From Candidatus Schekmanbacteria bacterium (GTDB lineage Bacteria; CSSED10-310; JACPHN01): a stretch of DNA of 34,303 nucleotides. The translations under genes were made by a program, and so were the position numbers. Below the pieces are notes generated by a model, which saw nothing but the letters and a program-made list of their open reading frames with translations, did not search any database and had not been told where the DNA came from. Each line of letters starts with the position of its first letter. The stretch's first letter is position 1. Shown in pieces: positions 1 to 7,485 of the stretch. The stretch covers positions 1-34,303 of the forward strand of contig JACPHN010000102.1 in NCBI GenBank assembly GCA_016188575.1. Direction: 5' to 3'.

Positions 1-240
1 GCAGATGTAGTCGTCGCCGGAGTAGGTATCGTCGTCGTAGATGAGGACTCTCCCGCGATGTTGCCCGATGTAGTTGGTCGTGCCGTCCGTCTCACTGCCG
101 CCGTGCCACGAGAAGCGGCCGTCTTCGCGCTGATCGTCGTAGACCAGGGTTCCCTTCACCGTGAAGGAGATCGAGGCCAATGCCGGGGTCGCGGCCAGGG
201 CCAGGATGAGGCTTGCCATTGTCACTCGCCAGGTGTTCAT
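1..240 (-). CDS. Secreted protein of unknown function, N-terminal part only
   Basis: The frame is open from the ATG at 240 to the window edge, giving 80 residues of a longer protein. The first 22 residues form a clear signal peptide: a short basic start (MNTWR), a hydrophobic core and an Ala-Leu-Ala cleavage site. The mature part begins with a beta-strand-like stretch (ISFTVKGTLVYDD) and is rich in Asp, Gly, Tyr and Thr, as in extracellular beta-sandwich domains. A GGAGGA ribosome site lies just upstream of the ATG. The gene follows the secreted protein at 270-1055 by 29 bases on the same strand, so the two are probably cotranscribed. I cannot name a family. By analogy with the secreted protease modules elsewhere in the window it may be the start of another large exported protein, which is inference. 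Confidence 0.7.
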   Translation of the reverse strand, partial: MNTWRVTMASLILALAATPALASISFTVKGTLVYDDQREDGRFSWHGGSETDGTTNYIGQHRGRVLIYDDDTYSGDDYIC

Positions 241-269
241 AATCCGTGTCCTCCGTCGTGGGTTCGTTG

Positions 270-1055
270 TCAGTCGCCGTTGTCGATAGTGGCGTCAGGC
301 GTCTGGGCCGCTACGCGTGCCGCCGGGGCCTGTCGCGGCATGACCTCTGCGGTGCGGTCCGCGAGCGCCGCCGGCGCGGCGGCGGAAGCGCCCGAGCCGA
401 CCGAAATTGGTGCCACCGACCGGGCGGCTTCGGCCACGAACTGGTCGAACGGAAACGCGAGCTCTCCCGCGGTCGAGGCGTCGCCCGCCGCGCGCGCGAC
501 CGCCGGCAGACCCAGCGACTTGATGTATTGGTGAGCCTGTCGCGAGGTCATGGGGGTGGCTACGCTGTTTGCCACCACCAAGTGAATCTTGGTGCGCTCA
601 GAGCGCGGCTCGCCGCGCACGGTCAGCCGCGCTTCGATCGTGGAGATACCGGACTTGAAGCGCTGGTCGAGTGTGATGGGAAGCTGGAGGTCTGCCCGGC
701 CGCGGCTCAGTCGACCCTGGAAGGAAAGCGCCGACTTGCCGTCGAACGTTACGCGCGGGTCGCCACCCCGCACCCAGACCTCCACGGAGTAGTCGCGATC
801 GCTCGCTTCCAGGCCAGGGAAGACGAGGATCGGCAGCAGCGATCTCTTCCCCGCCGGGATGTGCAGTGTGCCGAGCGGGTGAGAGGCGGACCAGTGGTCC
901 TCGGTGGCGATGCTCCGCGCCGACACGGGTTTGGAGGTGAAGTCGAAGTCATAGGCCGGTGCCGGCGGCGACGCCCATGCGGACGTGGCAGCGCTCAGCA
1001 AGGCAGCGGCGGCCAGAGCGGATGCTTTCTTTCGGGTGCTTTGCAGGATGGCCAT
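270..1055 (-). CDS. Secreted protein of unknown function
   Basis: This encodes 261 residues starting at the ATG at 1055. An in-frame extension upstream to 1304 exists, but only the start at 1055 places a signal peptide at the N-terminus: basic RKK, an Ala/Leu-rich core and an AWA-SPP cleavage site near residue 28. The middle of the protein (about residues 40-170) alternates hydrophobic and polar residues like a beta-sandwich domain, with strands such as YSVEVWVRGG and STIEARLTV. The last 80 residues are Ala/Ser-rich and probably disordered. No catalytic motif is visible. It lies upstream of the partial secreted protein at 1-240 and probably shares its transcript. Function is unknown. Confidence 0.65.
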   Translation of the reverse strand: MAILQSTRKKASALAAAALLSAATSAWASPPAPAYDFDFTSKPVSARSIATEDHWSASHPLGTLHIPAGKRSLLPILVFPGLEASDRDYSVEVWVRGGDPRVTFDGKSALSFQGRLSRGRADLQLPITLDQRFKSGISTIEARLTVRGEPRSERTKIHLVVANSVATPMTSRQAHQYIKSLGLPAVARAAGDASTAGELAFPFDQFVAEAARSVAPISVGSGASAAAPAALADRTAEVMPRQAPAARVAAQTPDATIDNGD

Positions 1056-1362
1056 GACGGCACGTCTCCGGAGCGATGGGAAGTTATTCTGACAGCGTCC
1101 CGGGGTTGCAATCGCCGTGCCTGGCCGCGTCACCTTCGTGGCTGCGTTCATTCCGTCGGATTCGCCCCCTGCCGCGGTCAGCGGCGGCCGCGCCCGCAAG
1201 TTTGCGACAAATACTTGCGCAAGAAGTCCGACACCGCCCGCACCTACACGTGGTTGCGCTCGTGTTCCGCTTTCGGCCACAATGCGGTAGTAGCCCAACG
1301 CCATGCGGTTTGTTCAGTCATCACGTGCACGCGACGTCCCGCAGCGAGGAAGGAGGATCAGC
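1056..1362. promoter_or_regulatory. Divergent intergenic region with a 10-bp palindrome
   Basis: About 300 bases separate the divergent secreted protein (start 1055) and the GAF regulator (start 1363), so promoters for both should lie here. The clearest element is the perfect palindrome CTTGCGCAAG at 1214-1223, which could be an operator for the adjacent regulator. I could not identify convincing -35/-10 hexamers. Confidence 0.3.
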
Positions 1363-2307
1363 TTGTCCGTGTCGGACTCCGATCAAGCTCCCGAAGCAAC
1401 CTACGCCGAGGATTCCCCGAGCCGGCTCTCCGCTATCCATCTCCAGGTCCTGCTCGATCTCATGAGTCAGGACTACCTCGCCCGTCCCGATTGGCGGGCG
1501 GCGATCAGCGACACCGCGCGCATGCTGAAGGAAGCGGTAAACGCCGATACCGCGTGCGTGGCGATCTATCACGACGACGAATCCTGGCGAGTCTATTCGG
1601 CGGATGGACTGGAGCTCGAGGCCAGCAAGATCGGCGCGAGCCTGTCGCGCACGGTCCTGGAGCTCGCCCGCGCCCTGCAGCAGAAGCTCCACACCACCCG
1701 GGAAAAGCCGCTCGACATCAAGACGTTGAGCGTCATTCGGCAGCATATCCGACACGTGCTTTCGCTGCCGATTTTCATCTGGGAGGTGACTGAAGGCGCG
1801 CTGCGCCGGCGGTTCTACGGCGTGGCCTACCTGGACCGGCGCGCCGATATGCCCTTCACTTCCCTGGACGCGCGCATTGCGGAGAGCGTCACGGCGATCG
1901 CGTCGCGGAACCTCAATCTCCTGTATCACGTGCAAAATGACCGCCACGGCGCCGCGAACACGCGCAGCAACGGCCGTTCCGAGCGGCCGGCGATTTCGCT
2001 CGCGGAAATTCAGGAGGCGATTCTCACGCACGGAGACGCGGCCACCGCCGCACGGCATCTCGGCATCACACGCGACGTGCTCGTGTGGAAGCTCAAGAAG
2101 GTCGGGTTGACGGTGCACGAGGTCCAGCGCGTCGGCGGAGATCCTCGGCAAAACCTGACCGGCTCCCAACTCCGCGATGCCATAAGCAAACACGGTTCAG
2201 CAGCGGCGGCCGCAGAGCACCTCGGAGTTAGCCGCCACGTCATCTCGCGCCGACTCAAGACATTTCGGCTCTCTGTTCGCGAGATTCTCGCCGACAGGAA
2301 ACCGTGA
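1363..2307 (+). CDS. GAF-domain transcriptional regulator with two tandem Fis-type HTH domains
   Basis: This is a predicted cytoplasmic ligand-responsive DNA-binding protein of 314 residues. Residues of about 35-190 resemble a GAF sensor domain, with strands such as ACVAIYHDDESWRVYSADG and an end like FYGVAYLDRR. Two copies of a Fis/NtrC-type helix-turn-helix follow: about 212-255 (core AARHLGITRDVLVWKLKKVGL) and about 265-308 (core AAEHLGVSRHVISRRLKTF). No AAA+ domain lies between sensor and HTH, so it should not act as a sigma-54 activator. I chose the TTG at 1363 over an ATG at 1303 because AGGAGG at 1351-1356 sits six bases before it. The duplicated HTH within one chain is unusual and suggests recognition of two half-sites by a monomer. 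It converges on the potassium transporter genes; its target is unknown. Confidence 0.75.
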   Translation: MSVSDSDQAPEATYAEDSPSRLSAIHLQVLLDLMSQDYLARPDWRAAISDTARMLKEAVNADTACVAIYHDDESWRVYSADGLELEASKIGASLSRTVLELARALQQKLHTTREKPLDIKTLSVIRQHIRHVLSLPIFIWEVTEGALRRRFYGVAYLDRRADMPFTSLDARIAESVTAIASRNLNLLYHVQNDRHGAANTRSNGRSERPAISLAEIQEAILTHGDAATAARHLGITRDVLVWKLKKVGLTVHEVQRVGGDPRQNLTGSQLRDAISKHGSAAAAAEHLGVSRHVISRRLKTFRLSVREILADRKP

Positions 2308-2322
2308 CCTCGCGGCTTGCCC

Positions 2323-2985
2323 TCAGGCCAGCTCCTTGATCCGCTTGAGATCCACCGACTTGCCAAGCATGATTAGCACGTCGCTGTCCTTGATCACGAA
2401 GCTGGCCGGTGGGGCCAGGACGAAATTCTCCGGCACGAGCTCGTTGATCGCGATGATGTGGACGTTGTATTTGGCGCGGAGATTGAGCTCGGCCAGGCTA
2501 CGCCCGATGAATGCCGCGGGCGGGCCGATCTGAATGAGATCGAACTCCTCGGACAGCGGGATGAAGTCGAGCACGTTTGGGCGCGACAGCCCCCGCGCGA
2601 CCCGCATCGCCATCTCGCGCTCGGGGTGGATAACCTCCGTCGCGCCGACCCGCCGCAACACCTTTCCGTGATCTTCATCCTGCGCCTTTGCCAGGATCTT
2701 CTTGACCCCGAGCTCCTGCAGGTACAGGCAGACCAGAATGCTCGTGCTGATCTTTGCGCCGGTCGACACAATCACGCCGTCCGCGGACTCGAGCCCCAGC
2801 GCCCGTAAGGACCCTCGATCCGTAGCATCAAGGACAATCGCCTCGGTACAGTGGTCACCGATCGCCTGCACGCGGCCGCGATCGGCGTCGATGGCCAGCA
2901 CCTCGTTGCCTTCCTCATAGAGCGATTTTGCTGCGAAAAACCCGAAGTTGCCGAGGCCGATCACCACAAAACGCCTGGATTTCAT
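2323..2985 (-). CDS. trkA: TrkA/KtrA-type regulatory subunit of a potassium uptake system
   Basis: This 220-residue cytoplasmic protein is the nucleotide-binding RCK subunit that gates a Trk/Ktr potassium channel. The N-terminal Rossmann fold shows VVIGLGNFG with a glycine-rich loop, followed by an acidic residue ending strand two (VLAIDAD), which is typical of NAD/ATP-binding RCK_N domains. The C-terminal part (about 135-220) is an RCK_C domain with a regular beta pattern. The length matches single-RCK KtrA proteins rather than the double-length E. coli TrkA. I prefer the ATG at 2985, giving the usual start MKSRRFVVIG; a TTG at 3000 is also in frame and overlaps the previous gene. The start lies seven bases after the channel gene stop, so the two are cotranscribed. 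Confidence 0.9.
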   Translation of the reverse strand: MKSRRFVVIGLGNFGFFAAKSLYEEGNEVLAIDADRGRVQAIGDHCTEAIVLDATDRGSLRALGLESADGVIVSTGAKISTSILVCLYLQELGVKKILAKAQDEDHGKVLRRVGATEVIHPEREMAMRVARGLSRPNVLDFIPLSEEFDLIQIGPPAAFIGRSLAELNLRAKYNVHIIAINELVPENFVLAPPASFVIKDSDVLIMLGKSVDLKRIKELA

Positions 2986-2992
2986 GTTCCGA

Positions 2993-4363
2993 TCATCCAA
3001 TCATGAGGTTTTCTTCGGCGTATTCGAGACCCAACGTCCCGGCTTTTCCCACGACGACATAGGAGAAGGTGAGAATGCCTACCCGCCCGAGAATCATCAT
3101 GGCGATGATCAGGAGCTTGCCCCACAGCGTGAGCGCCGGCGTGATCCCCATGGACAGGCCCACGGTCCCGAAGGCAGACACCGTCTCGAAGAAGAATGGG
3201 AGAAAGGCGTGTCGCGGTCCGACTTCGCTGCCCGCCACGATCGCGTCACCCACCAAGAGCAGAAATACAATCGAAATCAGGATCCCGATCGAGACCAGCA
3301 GCAGCGAGATGCAGCGCGTCACCGTCTCGGCCGGGATGCTCCGGCGAAACATGTTCACCCGCCGCAACTTGCGGATCCGGCTGAGCGTGAACATGACGAT
3401 GAGAGCGAGCGTCGTCGTCTTCACGCCGCCGCCGCACGAGCCCGGTGAGGCGCCGACGAACATCAAGAAAATCATCAGCACCAGCGTCGCCTCTCGCAAG
3501 GCGGCGATGTCGGTGGTATTGAACCCGGCGGTACGGCACGTTATCGACTGAAAGAGCGCGGTCAGCACCCGCGTTTGCCACCCCTCGCCGCCTGCCGCGG
3601 AGTGGCTCTCCAGCAGCGCGAACATCAGCGCCCCGATCCCAATCAGCACCGCGGTGGTGATCAGAACAGTCTTGGTTTGCACGGCAAGGCGCCGCTGCGG
3701 CCGGTGGCGCGCCCGTAGCGCCAGCCCCAGATCGAACAGGACGGGAAAGCCGATACCTCCGATGACGATGAGCCCGGACATGGTCAGGACGAGCAACGCG
3801 TTGTCAGCGTAGCGCACGAGGCTGTCCGGATAGAGCGCAAACCCGGCATTGCAAAAGGCGGAGACGGCATGGAATACGCCGTGGTAGATCGCTTGCGGCA
3901 GCGGCATCTCCCGGCTCCAGTGGTAGGCGAGCAAGATCGCGCCGATCCCCTCCACCGCGAGCGTCACCAGAACGACGCTGCGCACCAGCTTCAGGATGTC
4001 TCGCCGAGGCGTGTGCGCGAACACGTCCTGCATGATCATACGGTGCCGGAAGGGAATCGCCCTGCCGGCCAGCGAAAAGAGCATCACGGATATGGTCATG
4101 ACGCCGAGTCCGCCAACCTGGATCAGCGCGAGAATCACGAGCTGCCCGAAGGCACTAAAGAAACTACCCGTGTCCACCACTGCCAGACCCGTGACGCATA
4201 CCGCGGATGTTGCCGTGAACAGCGCGTCGATCAGGGCAATGGTCCCCGTGCGGGTAGAAACGGGCAGCGCCAACAGCCCCGTGCCGATGGCGATCGCCCC
4301 CAGAAAGCTGCCGAGCAGCAGCAGTGCCGGGTGGATCTCGAGAATGTGAGACCGAACCTTCAT
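2993..4363 (-). CDS. trkH: TrkH/KtrB-type potassium channel subunit
   Basis: This is the inner-membrane translocation subunit of a Trk/Ktr potassium uptake system, 456 residues. The four pore repeats of the superfamily are visible through their selectivity-filter segments: SAVCVTGLAV, SAFCNAGFAL, CRTAGFNTTD and SAFGTVGLSMG, each supplying a filter glycine. Hydrophobic helices fill the rest. The length is close to the KtrB/TrkH norm of 440-490. The start at 4363 (MKVRSHILEIHP) was chosen because the in-frame upstream extension is Arg-rich and not membrane-like. The TrkA subunit follows immediately, so this is a complete two-component transporter. It does not appear functionally linked to the respiratory operon. 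Confidence 0.92.
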   Translation of the reverse strand: MKVRSHILEIHPALLLLGSFLGAIAIGTGLLALPVSTRTGTIALIDALFTATSAVCVTGLAVVDTGSFFSAFGQLVILALIQVGGLGVMTISVMLFSLAGRAIPFRHRMIMQDVFAHTPRRDILKLVRSVVLVTLAVEGIGAILLAYHWSREMPLPQAIYHGVFHAVSAFCNAGFALYPDSLVRYADNALLVLTMSGLIVIGGIGFPVLFDLGLALRARHRPQRRLAVQTKTVLITTAVLIGIGALMFALLESHSAAGGEGWQTRVLTALFQSITCRTAGFNTTDIAALREATLVLMIFLMFVGASPGSCGGGVKTTTLALIVMFTLSRIRKLRRVNMFRRSIPAETVTRCISLLLVSIGILISIVFLLLVGDAIVAGSEVGPRHAFLPFFFETVSAFGTVGLSMGITPALTLWGKLLIIAMMILGRVGILTFSYVVVGKAGTLGLEYAEENLMIG

Positions 4364-4584
4364 GTTCCGTTCCGCGTTTCGCGCCCCTCGCGTCGCCTCC
4401 CTTTCCGCAAAAACATGAACCGTAGCTTGACGCGCGCGAGCGCGCGCAACAAGTCCTCCCGGCCGCCTACTCCGATTCGGCGCCCGGTGGTAAGCTGCCC
4501 AGAAAAAGACATCGGCCGGCACTCGCCGGCGCGCGTTTCCGCCGTCGCGGACGGCGCCCTGATCAAGGAGCTGTTGCAACTGCC

Positions 4585-5553
4585 GTGAACATTCAACATT
4601 TCCGCACCATTCTCGAGCTCGTTCGCGAAGCGGACGCCCATGGCATTCTCAAGCAAACCGCCGGTCTCACCGGCTTTTCGGGCGCAAAGCTGCTCGGCGC
4701 GCTGCAGCGGCTCGCGAGGTATCAGGCGGAGCTAAACGGCGGGTGCTACCTGGAGATCGGCGTCTTCCAAGGTCTCACTCTAATTTCGGTCGCCAGCGCC
4801 ATTCCCGCCGCTCCCGCGTACGGGATCGACAACTTCGCCTCGCACGACCCGGAAAAGCGGAACCTCCGGATCGTGGAGTCACGCGCCGCCGCGAATCGGC
4901 TCGACAACGTCACCATCATCAACGAGGACTACGAAGACGCACTGGAGGAGCTCGGCCGGCACGTTGGAGACCGCCGCATCGGTCTACTGTTCATCGACGG
5001 CCCTCACGACTACCGCAGTCAGCTCATGTGTCTCATGCTTGCCAGGCAGTATCTTTCAGACACCGCGGTCATCGTTGTGGACGACTGCAATTACCGCCAT
5101 GTGCGGCTCGCCAGCCGGGACTTCCTCGCCACGCACGAGGACTTGAAGCTGGTTTGCGAATATTATGCACCATGTCACCCCGACAACATGAAGGAAGCGG
5201 ATCAGCGCGCAGCCAAGGATGGGTGGTGGAACGGCGTTCACATCCTTGCCAAAGATCCGCTTGGCGTACTGGACAAGTCTCTTCCGCCCACGCTTCGCTC
5301 GCGGACGCTCTATGTGAACGACCACGTCGTCCACAGCAGCAAGTACGCTTTCCTGGCCATCGAGCTCGTCAGGTTCGCGTCGTTGCTCCTGTCGCTGCGC
5401 CTGAAGCCCGCAGCCTTCGCGCTCGTCGATCTGTTGCGCGGGCTCTTTCACCCGCCCGCCGAGCTCGTTGGCGAGTTTCCGCTCGCCAACACCTTCAGCC
5501 GCGACCTGCCCGGTTGCCGCATCAACCCGAGCTTGCGCGGGGATGTGCCATGA
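4585..5553 (+). CDS. Class I SAM-dependent methyltransferase
   Basis: This encodes 322 residues from a GTG start. Residues of about 50-170 form a Rossmann-like methyltransferase of the Methyltransf_24/CmcI-like type. The SAM-binding motif YLEIGVFQGLTL is followed by the acidic GIDNF at the end of strand two, LLFIDGPHDYR at strand four and VIVVDDCNYR, where Asp residues could bind a metal. The C-terminal 100 residues contain a short hydrophobic stretch and no known domain. The start is uncertain, because the AGGAG at 4566 is 14 bases away. The gene is divergent from trkH and converges on the porin gene. The substrate cannot be predicted; a sugar or small metabolite is typical of relatives. Confidence 0.8.
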   Translation: MNIQHFRTILELVREADAHGILKQTAGLTGFSGAKLLGALQRLARYQAELNGGCYLEIGVFQGLTLISVASAIPAAPAYGIDNFASHDPEKRNLRIVESRAAANRLDNVTIINEDYEDALEELGRHVGDRRIGLLFIDGPHDYRSQLMCLMLARQYLSDTAVIVVDDCNYRHVRLASRDFLATHEDLKLVCEYYAPCHPDNMKEADQRAAKDGWWNGVHILAKDPLGVLDKSLPPTLRSRTLYVNDHVVHSSKYAFLAIELVRFASLLLSLRLKPAAFALVDLLRGLFHPPAELVGEFPLANTFSRDLPGCRINPSLRGDVP

Positions 5554-5664
5554 GCGCTGTCGGGAGGCGGGCCAGGTGTCCCAAGCAATGCTCACTCGGG
5601 CCCCTCCGCCCGGCGCGCCAGGAGAGGGGCTCCCGTACGACGAAAGCGCGCGGCGACCCGGGAG

Positions 5665-5691
5665 CCTCCCCCCGCTCGCGGCGGGGGGAGG
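5665..5691. repeat. Dispersed palindromic (REP-like) repeat, copy 1
   Basis: This is a perfect 11-bp inverted repeat, CCTCCCCCCGC and its complement, around a 5-base loop. It lies in the 160-base gap between the convergent methyltransferase and porin genes. Its core matches three other copies in this window at 7325, 9046 and 31869. By position it could also stop transcription from either side, although it lacks a T tract. Confidence 0.75.
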
Positions 5692-5713
5692 GCTGGAGTG
5701 GGGGGAGCGGCGG

Positions 5714-6745
5714 TCAGAATGACAGAGAAAACGTCAATTTGGCAATGATGTCATCGTCGGGGGCCTCGGCATCACCCTCCGCATCGTAGAACGCGTAGGA
5801 CACGTTCGGAATGACGCTAAAGCGCTTGTGGACGCGATAGTCCCAGCCGACTATCAACAGGTTCGACTTTGACGACTTGTCGAAGGTGTAGTAGCTGATC
5901 TTGTCCGCACCCGGAATCACGTCCAGCGTCTTGTCGTACCGCGCCAGCAGACTCGAATTATCGCTCGTGTTGACCACCCCGTAGAGCGACACGAGATCCA
6001 GGTCCACATCCTCGCCATCGGCGCTGTCACGCGTCTGCCGGGCGGCGAGCGCACCCACACGGCCCCAGCCCCCCTTGAACCCGGCAAATACTTGATAGGT
6101 CTTGCGATTGGTGTCTCCAGGCCGGTTCTCGAAGTCCACGTACGCCTGCACCAGGAAGGACTCCGTCGGCGCAAAACCGATCGCAGCCATGGCCTTCTTG
6201 CCCTGATCCGTCTCGCCCTTCGTCCCCGACCCGTTGCCCAGCATGGCGTGGTACAGCAGTTTCTTGTCCAGCGCCTTGCCCTTCAGCGCCAGACCAAAGT
6301 CCCGTGACGATCCATAACCCCACAGGTCCAGCGGCGTCTTTTCCACGGGCCGGTAGCCCCATTCACTTTCGACCAGATCGAAGGTCGGGGTGCCGGAAAG
6401 GCCAATGTACAACTCTTGGGAAGCGAGCTTCCACTGCACATAGGCGTCCTTCACGAAGGGGACCATGTTCGCGCTGGTAGTGAAATCACCCGCGGACGAG
6501 GCCTCGAAGCGCAGGCGTCCCGATATCGTATCGGTGATTTTCGGATCGAAGGTCAAATAGACGCGACGAATCCAGTATCCGTTAGACCCTTCTATATCCT
6601 TGTTGTGATCCTTGGCAACCCAATAAACATCTCCAAATACATTGCCGCTGATCTTGAAGTTCTGATACCAGGCCGGTTCGTCTGCGTGCGCGATTGATCC
6701 AAACAGCATTGCCATCATGGGAACAAGCACAAGTAGCCGCTTCAT
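5714..6745 (-). CDS. Outer-membrane beta-barrel porin
   Basis: This encodes 343 residues beginning with a signal peptide that ends at about residue 21 (SIAHA-DEP). The rest is a run of alternating amphipathic strands, including SGRLRFEAS, DAYVQWKLASQELYIGL, VQAYVDFEN and LIVGWDYRVHKRFSVIPNVSY. It finishes FSLSF, with the terminal Phe recognised by the outer-membrane assembly machinery. It resembles phosphate-selective porin O/P-like or short-chain-solute barrels, so it probably admits a small, perhaps anionic, solute. GGAGGAGAT precedes the ATG. The gene is 51 bases after the rhodanese lipoprotein and is the last gene of the respiratory operon. A rhodanese-like lipoprotein next to a porin also occurs in the Geobacter ext cluster (ExtH/ExtI). 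The shared role is inferred. Confidence 0.8.
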   Translation of the reverse strand: MKRLLVLVPMMAMLFGSIAHADEPAWYQNFKISGNVFGDVYWVAKDHNKDIEGSNGYWIRRVYLTFDPKITDTISGRLRFEASSAGDFTTSANMVPFVKDAYVQWKLASQELYIGLSGTPTFDLVESEWGYRPVEKTPLDLWGYGSSRDFGLALKGKALDKKLLYHAMLGNGSGTKGETDQGKKAMAAIGFAPTESFLVQAYVDFENRPGDTNRKTYQVFAGFKGGWGRVGALAARQTRDSADGEDVDLDLVSLYGVVNTSDNSSLLARYDKTLDVIPGADKISYYTFDKSSKSNLLIVGWDYRVHKRFSVIPNVSYAFYDAEGDAEAPDDDIIAKLTFSLSF

Positions 6746-6796
6746 CTTCCAATCTCCTCCAACACAGGATCCACGGAGAACACCTGAAATGACTGC

Positions 6797-7321
6797 TCAA
6801 CAATCTCTGTATATACCGCCTGCTCCTTCCTCCCTCTCAGCCGAGCTCGGCGCACGGTCGCTTCCCCCGGAACGATCGGCGTCTTTCCAGTCCGCCAGAC
6901 CACCGGTATTGCTCACGTTCCGGTAGCCGGCCCGCAGCAGAATCTCCTTGGCGCGCGCGGCACGCACGCCTGCGGCACAGTACACAAGGATCGGTCGATC
7001 GAGGTCGTTTCCCGCCAGCGCGCCCACCTCCCCGAGCCGCGCAGCGATGTCCGACTCCGGCATCAGAATCGCGTTCGGCAAATGCTCCCTTGCGTACTCC
7101 TCCGGCGTGCGCACGTCCAGCAGCACGGCGCCTCGGCGAAGCAGGTCGCGTGCCAGCGCAATGTCGCGATCGGGAAGATTCGAGCGGAGCTCGGTGACGG
7201 GCCGCGCACTGCTGAGGGGCACCGCCTCGCGATTCCCGCACCCGCCGCACAGGCACAGGCAGGATGCCACCATGACCTGAATCCACCGCCTGTTCGGCTG
7301 CAAGCTGTGCAGAAAGCGCAT
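6797..7321 (-). CDS. Lipoprotein rhodanese (periplasmic sulfurtransferase-like)
   Basis: This encodes 174 residues. The N-terminus is basic then hydrophobic and ends in a Cys-rich lipobox (LCGGC, Cys28), so it is likely a membrane-anchored periplasmic protein. Residues 50-150 form one rhodanese domain. It has the CH2-like motif LLDVRTPEEYAREHLPNA and the active-site loop CAAGVR with Cys115, so the catalytic persulfide cysteine is intact. The last 25 residues are polar and look disordered. Periplasmic rhodaneses such as Sud of Wolinella pass polysulfide sulfur to a Psr-type reductase. Here the gene lies downstream of a Psr-like complex, which supports a sulfur- or selenium-handling role. The start at 7321 gives the signal peptide; the ribosome site is weak. 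A REP-like repeat lies directly upstream. Confidence 0.82.
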   Translation of the reverse strand: MRFLHSLQPNRRWIQVMVASCLCLCGGCGNREAVPLSSARPVTELRSNLPDRDIALARDLLRRGAVLLDVRTPEEYAREHLPNAILMPESDIAARLGEVGALAGNDLDRPILVYCAAGVRAARAKEILLRAGYRNVSNTGGLADWKDADRSGGSDRAPSSAEREEGAGGIYRDC

Positions 7322-7324
7322 CAC

Positions 7325-7366
7325 GAAGACCCCCCACCTCACCTCCCCCCGCCAGCGGCGGGAGGG
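7325..7366. repeat. Dispersed palindromic (REP-like) repeat, copy 2
   Basis: This element begins GAAGACCCCCCACCTCACCT, matching copy 4 at 31869 almost base for base, and continues into the hairpin CCCGCC-agc-GGCGGG. It lies in the 164-base gap between the polyferredoxin and rhodanese genes and abuts the rhodanese start. It may affect mRNA stability or translation between the two genes. The rest of the gap shows nothing I can name. Confidence 0.75.
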
Positions 7367-7485
7367 ACGGAGGGGGACGCTGTCGCGTCGACCTCGAACA
7401 TGGGGTGGATTCGGGATGACGATGGCGGTTGCGCTGGGGCCGAGCATCTGCATGGTTCGCATCTTGTGGTACCTCCCAACGTGGT

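Noticed and set aside
246-1793. Plus-strand frame of about 515 codons at the left end
   Set aside because: It overlaps the signal-peptide gene on the other strand and the GAF regulator in a different frame, and is Arg-rich without structure.
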